The translations under genes were made by a program, and so were the position numbers. The notes below the pieces were generated by a model. The model was not told where the DNA came from. It saw only the letters and a program-made list of their open reading frames with translations, and searched no databases. From an uncultured Clostridia bacterium (GTDB lineage: Bacteria; Bacillota; Clostridia; TANB77; CAG-508), in the NCBI GenBank assembly GCA_947632605.1, contig CANRPX010000005.1:1-64000 (forward strand): 64,000 bases of DNA, read 5' to 3'. The number at the start of each line of letters is the position of its first letter. The stretch's first letter is position 1. This document shows positions 9,401-20,035 of the stretch, piece by piece.

Positions 9401-12400
9401 CAGTTTTCATCTAAACACCATCCATCAAATATATATCCTACTCTTGTTGGTGTATATTCTACACTACCTGAATTCCATTGTGCATAAAGGTCTACTACTC
9501 CACCTTCTTCTGAGCTTAAGTTTAATACTTTTTCTTTTTCTGCAAATGTTCTTTCTGTTCCTTCTGCATTTAAATTCCAATTCCTAAATGTATATATTGC
9601 TACTCTTTTTTCATCTACACTATTTGCATAATTATGATTGTATGTTACTGTATATTTTCTTTCAAAGCCATTTGGTGTTAGTTCTTTTTCTTGGTCATAT
9701 ATATGTGTGCTTTCTGCTGTGTTTCCACCTGTTGCTGTGTTTCCATTATATCTTACTGTATATTTTATTGGTGTCCACTTTGCATATAGTGTTGTGTCTT
9801 GTGTCGGTACGAATTCATCATTTACTTTATTTTGACATGTACTTTCTGTATACCATCCACTAAATATATATCCTGTTCTTGTTGGCAAATATGATATACT
9901 TCCTGGATTCCATTGTGCATAAAGATTTACTACTCCACCGTTTTCTGAACTTAAGTTTTTTACTGACTGCTTATCTGTAAATGATTCTCCTGTATCTTCT
10001 TTAGTTCTTGTCCAACTTTTAAATGTGTATGTTGCTACTCTTTTTTCATCTACACTATCTGGATAATTATGATTGTATGTTACTGTATATTTTCTTTCAA
10101 AGCCATTTGGTGTTAATTCTTTTTCTTGATCATATATGTGTTTGCTATCTGCTGTTGCCCCACCTGTTGCCTTATTTCCATTATATTTTACTGTATATTC
10201 TATTGGTATCCATTTTGCATATAATGTTGTGTCTCGTGTTGGCACATAATTGTCACTTGCTTTATTTTGACATGTACTTTCTGTGTACCATCCATCAAAA
10301 ATATATCCTGTTCTTGTTGGTGTATATGACACACTTCCTGGATTCCATTGTGCATAAAGATTTACTATTCCATTATTTTCTGAACTTAAGTTTTTTACAT
10401 TTTCTTTTTCTGCAAATGTTCTTCCCGTTCCCTCTGCATTTAAATTCCAATTTTTAAATGTGTATGTCGCTACTCTTTTTTCATCTACACTATCTGGATA
10501 ATTATGATTGTATGTTACTGTATATTTTCTTTCAAAGCCATTTGGTGTTAGTTCTTTTTCTTGATCATATATATGTTTGCTATCTGCTGTGGCCCCACCT
10601 GTTGATCCGTTTCCATTATATTTTACTGTATACCCAATTGGTTCCCATTTTGCATATAATGTTGTGTTTTGTGTTGGTACAAAGTTATCATTTACTCTAT
10701 TTTGGCATGTACTTTCTGTGTACCATCCACTAAATGTATATCCTGTTCTTGTTGGTGTATATGACACACTTCCCGGATTCCACTGTGCATAAAGATTTAC
10801 TATTCCACCGTTTTCTGAACTTAAGTTTCTTACTGACTGCTTATCTGTAAATGACTCTCCTGTATCTTCTTGTGTTCTTGTCCAACTTTTAAATGTGTAT
10901 GTTGCTACTTTTTTTTCATCTACACTACCTGGATAATTATGATTGTATGTTACTGTGTATTTTCTTTCAAAGCCATTTGGTGTTAATTCTTTTCCTTGAT
11001 CATATATGTGTTTACTATCTGCTGTGGCCCCGCCTGTTGCTTTGTTTCCGTTATATTTTACTGTATATTCTATTGGTGTCCATTTTGCATATAATGTTGT
11101 GTTCTGTGTTGGCACATAATTGTCACTTGCTTTATTTTGACATGTACTTTCTGTGTACCATCCGCTAAATATATATCCTGTTCTTGTTGGTGTATATGAC
11201 ACACTTCCCGGATTCCATTGTGCATAAAGATTTACTACTCCACTATTTTCTGTACTTAAATTTTTTACTGATTGTTTATCATTAAATGACTCTCCTGTTC
11301 CATTTTGATTTCTTGTCCAGTTTTTAAATGTGTATGTTGCTACTCTTTTTTCATCTACACTATTTGCATAATTATGGTTATATGTTACTGTATATTTTCT
11401 TTCAAAACCATTTGGTGTTAATGCTTTTGATTCATCATATATATGTGTACTATCTGCTGTGGCCCCACCTGTTGATCCATTTCCATTATATTTTACTGTA
11501 TATCCAATTGGTGTCCATTTTGCATATAATGTTGTGTTTTGTGTTGGCACAAAGTTATCATTTACTTTATTTTGACATGTACTTTCTGTGTACCATCCAC
11601 TAAATGTATATCCTGTTCTTGTTGGCGTGTATGACACACTTCCCGGATTCCACTGTGCATATAAATTTATTGTATCTCCATCTTTTGAAGTTAAATTATT
11701 TACTACTTGGCTGTTATTATATGACTTACCAGTTCCAGCAGCATTTATATTCCAATTTTTAAATGTGTATGTTGCTACTTTCGTTTCATTTACACTATTT
11801 GCATAATTGTGGTTATATGTTACTACATATTGTTTTACAAACCCATTTGGTGTTAATGTTTTATCTTGATCATATTTATGTGCACTATCAGCTGTAGCCC
11901 CACCTGTTGATCCATTTCCATTATATTTCACTGTATATTCTATTGGTGTCCAATGAGCAAAAAATGTTGTATCATTAGATATTTCTACTAATGAATTCTC
12001 AGTTATGTAATTATTATCTGTTTTTGAAAAATACCATTTTCCATCCCATGCTCTATATCCTGTTCTTGGTTTTGTTTTTGGTAATGTTCCATATACTTGT
12101 GTTGAAATAACATCTTTTGATTTTATTGCTCCATCTGCTAATTCTCCTCCATTTGGATCAAAAGTAGCTCTATATGTTGCTAAAATACCTTTACCTTTAA
12201 TATTTTTAAATCTTGCTTGTGGTTGACTCCAAGACCAAAAACCGTATGATCCTTGTAATATTGGATTGTTTGTATCTGTATAACGTAATACTTCTTCTTG
12301 ATTGCCATCACCATTTGCATCTATATAAACAGTTATCGTATTATCAATTGCTGTAATTTTAACATTTGTATACTCATATCTTTTCCAATAAAGATTTTCT

Positions 12401-12924
12401 GTATTGCATTTACATACTAAGTTATTTTTTAAAATATTTCCATCAAAATTTGAATTTTCTAATTTATATAATCCAGATTCTGCTGGTCCCCATATATCAG
12501 TATTTCTCATAACAAATACATATCCAGTAAATTTTTGGTTATTTTCTGAAAATCTTATCATACATCCCATATAGTCATCATCAGCATGGAAACCACCTAA
12601 ATCCATAGAAATTTCCATTTTTGAAAAGTTAGTGTCGGGACGATAAAAACCTGTTAAGTTATCTGTGTTTTCTGCATTTACAATATAATGACCTCCTGCA
12701 TCATATTGATCACCTGTTTCTTGATAACTCCATTGTCCTGGATACTGCAAACTTCCATCACTTTTGTAAATAGAAATTTGTCTCCACTTTTGTTGTACAT
12801 CGTTTGGTTCAACACTTATATCTACTTCATATTCTCCAACTCCTAAAACAGTTGGAATATTAATACTAATGAATATAATTAGCATAATGATTGTAATCAT
12901 TATATAAAGACATTTTTTCTTCAT
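6499..12924 (-). CDS. giant cell-surface protein: N-terminal domain, Listeria-Bacteroides (InlB B-type) repeats, MucBP-like repeats, C-terminal anchor
   Basis: Signal peptide; 7 x about 145-aa WTPIEYTVKYNGN...; about 8 x KVEYVDKETG...GDxYETKEKEFEGY units; C-terminal IAPYTGD + TM + KGKKKIYK. Confidence 0.8.
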   Translation of the reverse strand: MKKKCLYIMITIIMLIIFISINIPTVLGVGEYEVDISVEPNDVQQKWRQISIYKSDGSLQYPGQWSYQETGDQYDAGGHYIVNAENTDNLTGFYRPDTNFSKMEISMDLGGFHADDDYMGCMIRFSENNQKFTGYVFVMRNTDIWGPAESGLYKLENSNFDGNILKNNLVCKCNTENLYWKRYEYTNVKITAIDNTITVYIDANGDGNQEEVLRYTDTNNPILQGSYGFWSWSQPQARFKNIKGKGILATYRATFDPNGGELADGAIKSKDVISTQVYGTLPKTKPRTGYRAWDGKWYFSKTDNNYITENSLVEISNDTTFFAHWTPIEYTVKYNGNGSTGGATADSAHKYDQDKTLTPNGFVKQYVVTYNHNYANSVNETKVATYTFKNWNINAAGTGKSYNNSQVVNNLTSKDGDTINLYAQWNPGSVSYTPTRTGYTFSGWYTESTCQNKVNDNFVPTQNTTLYAKWTPIGYTVKYNGNGSTGGATADSTHIYDESKALTPNGFERKYTVTYNHNYANSVDEKRVATYTFKNWTRNQNGTGESFNDKQSVKNLSTENSGVVNLYAQWNPGSVSYTPTRTGYIFSGWYTESTCQNKASDNYVPTQNTTLYAKWTPIEYTVKYNGNKATGGATADSKHIYDQGKELTPNGFERKYTVTYNHNYPGSVDEKKVATYTFKSWTRTQEDTGESFTDKQSVRNLSSENGGIVNLYAQWNPGSVSYTPTRTGYTFSGWYTESTCQNRVNDNFVPTQNTTLYAKWEPIGYTVKYNGNGSTGGATADSKHIYDQEKELTPNGFERKYTVTYNHNYPDSVDEKRVATYTFKNWNLNAEGTGRTFAEKENVKNLSSENNGIVNLYAQWNPGSVSYTPTRTGYIFDGWYTESTCQNKASDNYVPTRDTTLYAKWIPIEYTVKYNGNKATGGATADSKHIYDQEKELTPNGFERKYTVTYNHNYPDSVDEKRVATYTFKSWTRTKEDTGESFTDKQSVKNLSSENGGVVNLYAQWNPGSISYLPTRTGYIFSGWYTESTCQNKVNDEFVPTQDTTLYAKWTPIKYTVRYNGNTATGGNTAESTHIYDQEKELTPNGFERKYTVTYNHNYANSVDEKRVAIYTFRNWNLNAEGTERTFAEKEKVLNLSSEEGGVVDLYAQWNSGSVEYTPTRVGYIFDGWCLDENCENKILEADNTVYVPTQDITLYAKWIPIKYTVKYHGNKATSGDTADSIHTYDEPKALTENGFKREYKVTFNHNYSFGGEEEKVAEYTFKNWSINENGSGNTYKNKEKVLNLSSEEGGVVDLYAQWNPGSVEYTPTRTGYTFIGWYLDKECTQKILEPNNTEYIPTKDIELYAGWRINQYQYKIKYYYNGVLYNENTETHLATFMDLITTYPEKSMEGYELRSVDYCPLRITEREDLNVINVYYVKKTAKVIVHYYEEGTVNRLSNDVIIEGKVGDPYTTKPAEDIPKEYELVKMPDNSEGIMQEDIIEVDYNYKLKDGKVIVKYLEKDTLKKVEEDVEIEGKIGSEYNAEEKEIEGYECVGNSGNTTGTIKLEPTEVEYYYAGKTKVIVRHIDVETNDVIIEEEKEGLVGDLYTSRAKDIEHYILERKPQKETVRMTKEPIVLEYYYRKVHPASVIEKHIDIKSEEVLYNQTYKGYEGDPYTTKEKEFEGYDIVMEQYPDNSEGYMIDGVIEVKYYYIRKASVKVEYVDKETGRKLQEKDPETEKEKDSTEYIYGHEGDIYETKEKEFEGYELIEVPDNSKGEMKIEVKENGTVVTETVVTYYYGRKARVIERHIDIKQEEMIDEEIIYESYVGDDYEITEKEIEGYDIVKEKMPKNSKGKMTKEDIIVEYYYIRKASVKVEYVDKETGEILKGKNIETGELEDSTEYMYGHEGDKYETKEKGFEGYEIVEVPENWKGEMKVERKEDGTVETELVVTYYYSIKMQVKVEYVEKETGETLKGKNTETGELEDSTEYIYGHEGDQYETKEKEFEGYKLLEKPENWKGEMKAERKEDGTVETEIVVKYYYEKEEEKTEPVEPNKDNKPENKPEKPSKEPSNVPSQEQVKEEKREEQVIQANTGESTEKTQNNNSDNTKEEEKRTTEKPNIAPYTGDKTPIIAGGTIIVVIISNIIAQFILWLKGKKKIYK
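6855..8680 (-). repeat. MucBP-like repeat array (about 8 units of 65-85 aa)
   Basis: Repeated HID/EYVDKETG...GYEGDPYTTKEKEFEGY...VEYYY. Confidence 0.7.
8886..11957 (-). repeat. tandem about 435-bp repeats (7 units)
   Basis: Artefactual antisense ORFs start at 9588, 10023, 10458, 10893 and 11328, exactly 435 bp apart; protein units 145 aa. Confidence 0.85.
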
Positions 12925-13218
12925 GTTAAAATCTTCTCCTTTCCGTTTTGTATTAATTAAAAATAGACATTTTTAAACAAATAATATTTTATTTCTCTTT
13001 ATAAATATACTATTTTAAGTTTGATTTGCATATAACAGCAATATTAAGTTTATTGGCCTTTTTGATGGTTTTCTTACGCATTAACATCCTTCTATTTTTT
13101 ATCTTTTTTGTTTCTTTTTTAACTTTATATAACAAAATATATAACAAAAACTTTAAATATATCCTGATTTACTAGGGATTAAAGAAGTTTACATATTTCT
13201 AACTTTTGTAAAACAAAA

Positions 13219-13255
13219 AAATCTAAATTGCTAAAACCTTTAACAATTTAGATTT
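13219..13255 (-). terminator. terminator downstream of prfA
   Basis: AAATCTAAATTG...CAATTTAGATTT. Confidence 0.65.
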
Positions 13256-13306
13256 CTATTAATATTATTTATTTTTAAATCTTAATACTGTGTTTATCAA
13301 TAAGAC

Positions 13307-14368
13307 TTATTCATTATTACCCTTTAATTTTTCGGCTCTATCTGTTGCAATTAAATTATCTATCATTTCATCCATATCACCATTTAAGAAGTTTTCCATT
13401 TGAAAAATACTTAATCCAATTCTATGATCTGTTATTCTTCCTTGAGGATAATTATAAGTTCTTATCTTTTCACTTCTATCTCCAGAACCAACTTGACTTC
13501 TTCTTTCACTTGCAACTGCTTTTTCTTGTTTTTCTCTTTCCATTTCATAAATTCTAGAACGAAGTAATCTCATTGCATATTCTCTATTTTGTAATTGAGA
13601 TCTTTCTGTTTGACATTCTGCAACAATTCCTGTTGGTTCATGTATAAGTCTAACAGCTGAAGAAGTTTTATTAACATGTTGTCCACCTGCACCAGAAGCT
13701 CTAAAAACTTCCATTTTGATATCTGCTGGATTTATATCTACTTCAACATCTTCTACTTCTGGTAAAACAGCAACAGTAGCTGTTGATGTATGAATTCTTC
13801 CACTACTTTCTGTATCTGGAACTCTTTGAACTCTGTGTACTCCACTTTCAAATTTAAATCTACTATATGCACCTTTTCCAGTTATCATAAAAGATATTTC
13901 TTTATATCCACCTATTCCAGTTTCATTTTCATTTATAACTTGAATTTGAAAATGTTTTCTTTCAGCATACATAGAATACATTCTAAATAATACTCCAGCA
14001 AATAACGCTGCTTCTTCTCCACCTGCTCCAGCTCTTATTTCACAAATAACATTGCTGTCATCATTTGGATCTTTTGGAATTAATAAGATTTTTAGCTCTT
14101 CTTCTATTTTAGGCAATTTTTCTTTTGCTTCCAACATCTCCATTTCAGCTAATTCTTTCATTTCTGGATCATCAAGCATTTCTTTAGCTTCTTCTAAATC
14201 TTTTGCTACCTTTTTGTATTCTCTATATTTTAAAACAACTTCTTCTATGTCACTATGTTCTTTCATTAGTTTTTTCCATTCATTTTGCTTAGAAATAACT
14301 TCTGGATCACTAATTAAATTATTTAACTCTTCATATCTTTTTTCAACATCATCTAATCTTTGAAACAT
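13307..14368 (-). CDS. prfA: peptide chain release factor 1
   Basis: [19 protein letters not shown] (GGQ), [29 protein letters not shown]. Confidence 0.95.
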   Translation of the reverse strand: MFQRLDDVEKRYEELNNLISDPEVISKQNEWKKLMKEHSDIEEVVLKYREYKKVAKDLEEAKEMLDDPEMKELAEMEMLEAKEKLPKIEEELKILLIPKDPNDDSNVICEIRAGAGGEEAALFAGVLFRMYSMYAERKHFQIQVINENETGIGGYKEISFMITGKGAYSRFKFESGVHRVQRVPDTESSGRIHTSTATVAVLPEVEDVEVDINPADIKMEVFRASGAGGQHVNKTSSAVRLIHEPTGIVAECQTERSQLQNREYAMRLLRSRIYEMEREKQEKAVASERRSQVGSGDRSEKIRTYNYPQGRITDHRIGLSIFQMENFLNGDMDEMIDNLIATDRAEKLKGNNE

Positions 14369-14460
14369 AAAATAACTTCCTTTTCTTTAAATTGCTCAAA
14401 TATTATACCATAATTTTACCACTTATACAATGTCTTTTTAATAATATATTACAAAACCAA

Positions 14461-14484
14461 AAGTCGATGTAAATACATCGACTT
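14461..14484 (-). terminator. intrinsic terminator
   Basis: AAGTCGATGT AAAT ACATCGACTT. Confidence 0.65.
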
Positions 14485-14489
14485 TTATT

Positions 14490-16358
14490 TTATATTTTAG
14501 AAACTTCATAACTAATATGTAATTTATCTAAAATTTCTTTCTCTCTACTTGAACAAGTGAAAATTATTATTTGATTACTTTTAAAATTTGTATTTATATA
14601 TCTTAAAATATTTTCTAACCTTTCATTATCAAAATAAGCAAAAGCCTCATCTAATATTATTGGCATTGTTTCATTAGAGATTTCATCTAAAGCACTTAAT
14701 CTTAAAGATATATACATTTGATCTATTGTTCCAACACTTAATCTTGAAACTGGCATATAACTTCCATTTTGTATTTCAATTTTTAAACCTTCATCATCTG
14801 TTAAAACAATATTATCATATCTATTATTTGATATTTTTGATATTATATCAGATAAATTTTTTATAAATCTTGGACTTATATTTGCTTTTACTTTTGCATA
14901 TGCTTTCTCTAAACAATCTTTTGCTATATTATATGAATTATTTAAGCTTAAAAGCTCTTCTCTTTCTTCTTCACTATCTTGCAACTCTTCTTCTAATTTT
15001 GCTAAATCATCTAATTTTTTTGTTATATCTTCTGCTGTTGCTTGCATAGTTTGTAATTCAAATTTTATTGTATTTATTCTATCTTCTTTTCTATCTATTC
15101 TTCTAACAATAGCATCATAATCTCTATTTAAATTTTTTTCAATAAATTCTTTTGATAATAAGTTTTCATATTTTTTAGCAAGTTTTTGTTTTTCTTCTTC
15201 TATTTCTTTATTAAGATTTTCTTCTTTAGTTTTAGCTTCTAACTTTTGAGCTTCTCTATTTTTCTTTAAAACTTCTATTTCATTTATAATTTTATCTTTG
15301 TCATAATTTACTTGTATTGTTTCTACCACTTTTTCATCTGCGTATTTTTTATAAATTATAAAAAATATTGGAATTAAAAAAGCAAAATTTATTATTTTAT
15401 ATGGATTTACAAACATTAATATCACAAAGATTATAATACATAAACTTAAAACTAAATAATAATTATTGTGACTTTCTTTTTTATATTCATTTTTTTCTCG
15501 TTTCTCTGAGATTTGCTCATTTAGTTCTTTTATTTTTTGATTATATTCTTTTTCTAGATTTTTATTAAAATTTATTTCCGCATTCTTTAATTTATTAGCT
15601 TCTAGTTTAGATTTCATTTCTTTTAAAAACTCTTTTTCATATTGAGTTTTCTTTTGATCTTCTAATAGTCTTTGTTTTCTACTCGCATTACCATCTATTC
15701 TGTTTTTATAAGTATCTAAATTCTTTTTTTGCTCAATTAATCTATATATTTTATTTTCTACAACATTTATTGGTCTTTGTGAAGTTCTTGATGTTCCTAC
15801 CTCTTCATTTTGATTTCTATTAATTTTTTCTAGAGTCTTTTTAAATGAAATACTATCATCTCCTGAAGAAACCAAATTACTAATTTTTTGAATAATACTT
15901 CCTTGACTAGATTTACTAAGTTTTATTCCTTCTTGCTCAGTAATAGCAGTACTATAAAAAGTTTCCTCATCAATTCCTGTTTGTTCTGTAAAGAAGTCTA
16001 TTCCTTTTGTTTTATCCATTATAAATTCTTTTGAAATATCTTCTTTTTGAGAATTATATATAATTGGATTTTTCTTTTTAAAATCTCTATAAACTTCATA
16101 ATTTTCACCATTATCTAATGTATATTCGATTTTCCCTGAAAACTCATCAGAATACCATGGTTTAAATTTATCAAAATCTGATATTTCTTTGCCATTTTTA
16201 TTTTTTGAAGCACCATATAATATACAAGAAATAAATTTTTGCATAGTAGATTTTCCAGCTTCATTATCTCCAATTATTAAATTTATTCCATTAGATAATC
16301 TTATATCTTTATCAGTTAATTTTCCAAAAGAATTAATTCTTAAATTATTAATTTTCAA
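14490..16358 (-). CDS. SbcC/Rad50-like ATPase (YhaN type)
   Basis: GDNEAGKSTMQKFI Walker A, coiled coils, LSVGTIDQMYISLRL signature, PIILDEAFAYFD Walker B. Confidence 0.8.
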   Translation of the reverse strand: MKINNLRINSFGKLTDKDIRLSNGINLIIGDNEAGKSTMQKFISCILYGASKNKNGKEISDFDKFKPWYSDEFSGKIEYTLDNGENYEVYRDFKKKNPIIYNSQKEDISKEFIMDKTKGIDFFTEQTGIDEETFYSTAITEQEGIKLSKSSQGSIIQKISNLVSSGDDSISFKKTLEKINRNQNEEVGTSRTSQRPINVVENKIYRLIEQKKNLDTYKNRIDGNASRKQRLLEDQKKTQYEKEFLKEMKSKLEANKLKNAEINFNKNLEKEYNQKIKELNEQISEKREKNEYKKESHNNYYLVLSLCIIIFVILMFVNPYKIINFAFLIPIFFIIYKKYADEKVVETIQVNYDKDKIINEIEVLKKNREAQKLEAKTKEENLNKEIEEEKQKLAKKYENLLSKEFIEKNLNRDYDAIVRRIDRKEDRINTIKFELQTMQATAEDITKKLDDLAKLEEELQDSEEEREELLSLNNSYNIAKDCLEKAYAKVKANISPRFIKNLSDIISKISNNRYDNIVLTDDEGLKIEIQNGSYMPVSRLSVGTIDQMYISLRLSALDEISNETMPIILDEAFAYFDNERLENILRYINTNFKSNQIIIFTCSSREKEILDKLHISYEVSKI

Positions 16359-16370
16359 AACATCACCCTC

Positions 16371-17447
16371 TTACATAGCTTCTAATCCTATTTCAATAGC
16401 TTTTTGATATTCTTCTTCTGTACATAGTCCTTTTTCATACATACTAATTACTTCTTTTACGAACATTCCTTTAAGATTCTGTTGTTTTGTAAGTTCATTT
16501 ATATCATAATTTAACTTTGTAGAATTTTTTATTTTAAGAATATTTTCTACTGATAGTATTCTTAAAATTTCTCTTGGATTTATTTCAAAATTTCTTTTTC
16601 CAACTAAATTAATTTTATACATATTATTTTCATTTAAATCCAAACTTAAGATTTTTTCAATTAAATCTTCTTTTGAAAATAACTTGTCTACTTTTAATTC
16701 AATTTCTTCAAATTGTCTATCATCTAGCTTAACAAATTCCATACTAAATGAATCTTTCGTTATATCTCCAACTATCATTCCATGTTCACCTAATTCATCA
16801 AATCCTAATGAAATTGGAGAACCAGGATAATAAATTCTATTTTTGTTTTCTAAATTATTTTTATGAATATGTCCCATTGCAACATAATCAAATCCAATTT
16901 CATTTAATTTAGATTCTAATATTGGATTATAAGACATTCCTTCACTATCTTTTGATCCATTTAAATCGCAATGTGTTATTAATATATTTATTTTTTCTTT
17001 ATCATCTAATTTTATTTTTTCTAGTGGTGATCTATTCATATAAAATTCTGTAAAAGCCATTCCATAAATATTGAAATTATCATCTTCATATTTTTCTACT
17101 TCAAATGAATTTGTAAATATTTTTACATTTTCTCCAAAATCATATTTTTCATAATAAGAATTTCTTATATATGGATCATGGTTTCCAGGTGCTATAAAAA
17201 TTTTTGTATTTGGTATTTCTTTAAAAAGATTAATTATGTATTCTATTGTAGACTTTCTAACATATTCATGTTCATATAAATCGCCCGCAATAAATAAATA
17301 TTCAATATTATTTTTTTTAATATATTGAATTACTTTTTTTAGAACATTTCTTTGTTCTAATCTTCTTTTATCACTTAAATTTTCTCTGGAATTTAAAGAT
17401 GTAAATGGAATATCGAAATGCATATCAGCAATGTGAACAAACTTCAT
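16371..17447 (-). CDS. SbcD-like metallophosphoesterase/exonuclease (YhaO type)
   Basis: MKFVHIADMHFD, GDLYEHE, PGNHDPY, HCDLNGSK, MGHIH. Confidence 0.85.
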   Translation of the reverse strand: MKFVHIADMHFDIPFTSLNSRENLSDKRRLEQRNVLKKVIQYIKKNNIEYLFIAGDLYEHEYVRKSTIEYIINLFKEIPNTKIFIAPGNHDPYIRNSYYEKYDFGENVKIFTNSFEVEKYEDDNFNIYGMAFTEFYMNRSPLEKIKLDDKEKINILITHCDLNGSKDSEGMSYNPILESKLNEIGFDYVAMGHIHKNNLENKNRIYYPGSPISLGFDELGEHGMIVGDITKDSFSMEFVKLDDRQFEEIELKVDKLFSKEDLIEKILSLDLNENNMYKINLVGKRNFEINPREILRILSVENILKIKNSTKLNYDINELTKQQNLKGMFVKEVISMYEKGLCTEEEYQKAIEIGLEAM

Positions 17448-17562
17448 ATTATATCACCACTCTTATAATAAAATTTCCTTTTTAAGGTTTTATAATTTTA
17501 TCATAATATGCAATAATAGTCAATTAATTCTACGAAACTTTGTTTTGTAAAAGTAAAAAAGT

Positions 17563-17585
17563 AAAAGACTCTATATGAGTCTTTT
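17563..17585 (-). terminator. terminator overlapping the end of the virD4-like gene
   Basis: AAAAGACTC TATAT GAGTCTTTT. Confidence 0.6.
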
Positions 17586-19612
17586 ATTCATCTATTGTTC
17601 CAAATAATTCATCAAATTTGGCTTCTAGTTCTTTTTGTATGTCTAAAAGTTCTGCCTGCCTTTTTTCATCATTTTCTGGTGTAAGTGGTTTTGCATTTTC
17701 CTTAACGTTTGGAATTGACACCTTTTCTTCTTTTAGACTTTGATCAAAATTACTTTCTAATTCTTGAATATCTTTATTATCATCAGTAAATAGCTCATCC
17801 AAATCTTCTAATGAATTTTGAGCGCCTCCTGTATTTTGCTCTGTATTTTCATCAACATAAGGATTATAAGGATTGTAAATTCTCCAAATTCCTCTTTCAA
17901 CTTGAACACTATTATGATCTGATTTATATCTTGTAACTAGTTTTCCTTCTGGATATTTGAAATAATAATATTTATTTGCTTTTATTGGTTTAATACCTTT
18001 TTCATATATAATACAAAGATCATTATCCATTCTTCTTAGCTCATCTGGTGTCATAAGTGCTCTACCCATAATTTGATCAGATTCACTTTTTCCTTGTTTC
18101 CAATCTTCTCTATCTTTATTTACAGAAACATTATCTCTTGTAATAGTTTTTTCACCTAATGCTTTTGAAAAATATTCTACTGTTTTTTGTGAGTTAGAAC
18201 CTAAAAAAACATGTGTATCGCAGTTACCAATTATTGTTTCATAAGACTCTTTATAAACAGCCTCTAATTGATCTAAGTTCTGTAATATAACACTAAATGA
18301 TATTTTTCTACTTCTTGATGTAGAAATCTTTTTATCAAAATCTGGTATTTGACCTATATTTGCAAACTCATCTAATATGAAATATGTTGGTACTGGTAGT
18401 TCTCCTCCACTTAAATCAGCAAAATCGTATAATTGTTGAATCATTTGTGAGAAGAAAATTGTAAGTAAAAAGTCATACGCTGTATGAGTATCTGAAGAAA
18501 TAACATATACAGCTGTTTTCTTCTTTGCAATTTCTGGAAAATCTATTGTATTTGTTGATGTTACTTCAGCTATTTCTTTTGAGTCAAATTTACCTAATTT
18601 AGATTGCAAAGTTCCAAGAACTGAACCAAAAGTTTTTTCTGGTAACATCTCTATATTTTTATAATATTTTCTAGCTGGATGTTCTATTGGTAATTGATTC
18701 ATTAAATTTGTAAGTAAATTGTCTCCACTACTAGCATTTGCTGTTCTTACAAGTTCTGAACAACTTGCTAAACTTTGTTCTTCTAGTGGTCTTGTTGCTT
18801 TTAAATAATAAATTAATGCTTTCATTAGCATTTCTGCCATATCATCCCAAAATGGATCTGAACTTTTTGATTCTCCTTGTCCTTTTACAATTGTATTTGC
18901 AATAACGTCAACATCAATTTCATTATTTATATGATGTAATGGATTATATCCATCACTATTTTGCGGATGTACTAAATTCAATACTTTTATATCATAACCT
19001 TTTGCTCTAAAAAATCCTGATGTTTTATCATAAAGTTCTCCTTTTGGATCTGTAAAAACATAAGATCCTAATAGTTGTAAAGCATTTGGAATAACGTAAG
19101 AAGCTGATTTACCAGCACCAGAACCTCCGAACTATAAGAACGTTTACGTTTCCACGTTTGTCTACTGGTAAATAATTTTTCTCAGCTAGTACAATTCCCT
19201 TATTTCTACTTAATACTCTATATTGTTCTCCATTTTCACACCAGTCACTTGAACCATTTTCAATATCTTCATATTCGTGTTTTGGAAAAGCTTTTGCTAT
19301 TCCTACAAGCACAAACAATCCATAAAACATTAAGAAATATCTTATTACGAAGAAAAATCCACCTCTATATGTTTTCTCAAATACACATTTTTTTAATTGT
19401 GACAAAGGAGAAACAATTCCCATTCCAAGCTCTTCTAATAAAACTTCCCAATTGCAAGGATTCTTTTCTGTTCCGCTTGTCATAGCATCTTTCAAAGCAA
19501 CGCTAAAAGGTGCAATTGCCCAAACTATAATTACTAGCACGAGAATTGCACTTACAATTAGTTTTCCTTTTATTTTTATTACAGCTCTTTTTAATCTGTT
19601 AAAAAAATTCAT
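17584..19612 (-). pseudogene. VirD4/TraG-like type IV coupling ATPase, frameshifted in Walker A (or sequencing error)
   Basis: ORF 19109-19612 ends NVLIV|RRFWCW; dropping one base (G at about 19129, plus strand) restores NVLIVGGSGAGKSASYVIPNALQLLGSYVFTDPKGELYDKT and joins to 17584-18981, which carries FILDEFANIGQIPDF. Confidence 0.85.
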
Positions 19613-19657
19613 TTCTTTTCACCTTTTCTTAAGTAAAATTATAAAAAACTATATATA

Positions 19658-20035
19658 CTATCTTGATTCATTATTATCTTTTTCGTCTTCTTTATCAGTT
19701 TCTTCTTCACCAACAATTCTAGCTTTTTTATCTTTTTTATCTTCCCTTTTAGGTTCCTTTACAGCATTACCTTTTAAAGGAATTTGAGTCGGATCATCTG
19801 GTTCTTTTACAGCAAGTGCTCTAGCTTCTTCAGGTTTAACATGTACATGGTCTTTTGTATCTATATTAAAGAAGATCACATCACATACAGAAGGAATTTC
19901 ATCTGGTTCTGTTTCTATAACAGGTATCTCTCGACCTTTTTTCTCTATTTTCTTACTGTCGCCATTTGGCGCACTAGTTTCATTACTCATATTGAATTCT
20001 CCTTTTATTTTATTTTTGTCTAACTTCAAAAGCAA
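19658..20035 (-). CDS. hypothetical acidic/basic low-complexity protein
   Basis: ORF between the virD4-like and 20010-20531 genes; overlaps upstream ORF end. Confidence 0.5.
   Translation of the reverse strand: MLLKLDKNKIKGEFNMSNETSAPNGDSKKIEKKGREIPVIETEPDEIPSVCDVIFFNIDTKDHVHVKPEEARALAVKEPDDPTQIPLKGNAVKEPKREDKKDKKARIVGEEETDKEDEKDNNESR

Noticed and set aside
6543-11806. Many plus-strand ORFs (up to 364 aa) rich in Leu, Phe, His, Tyr
   Set aside because: Antisense to the repeat adhesin; low-complexity translations following the 435-bp repeat period, no RBS. Artefacts of repeats and AT-rich codons.
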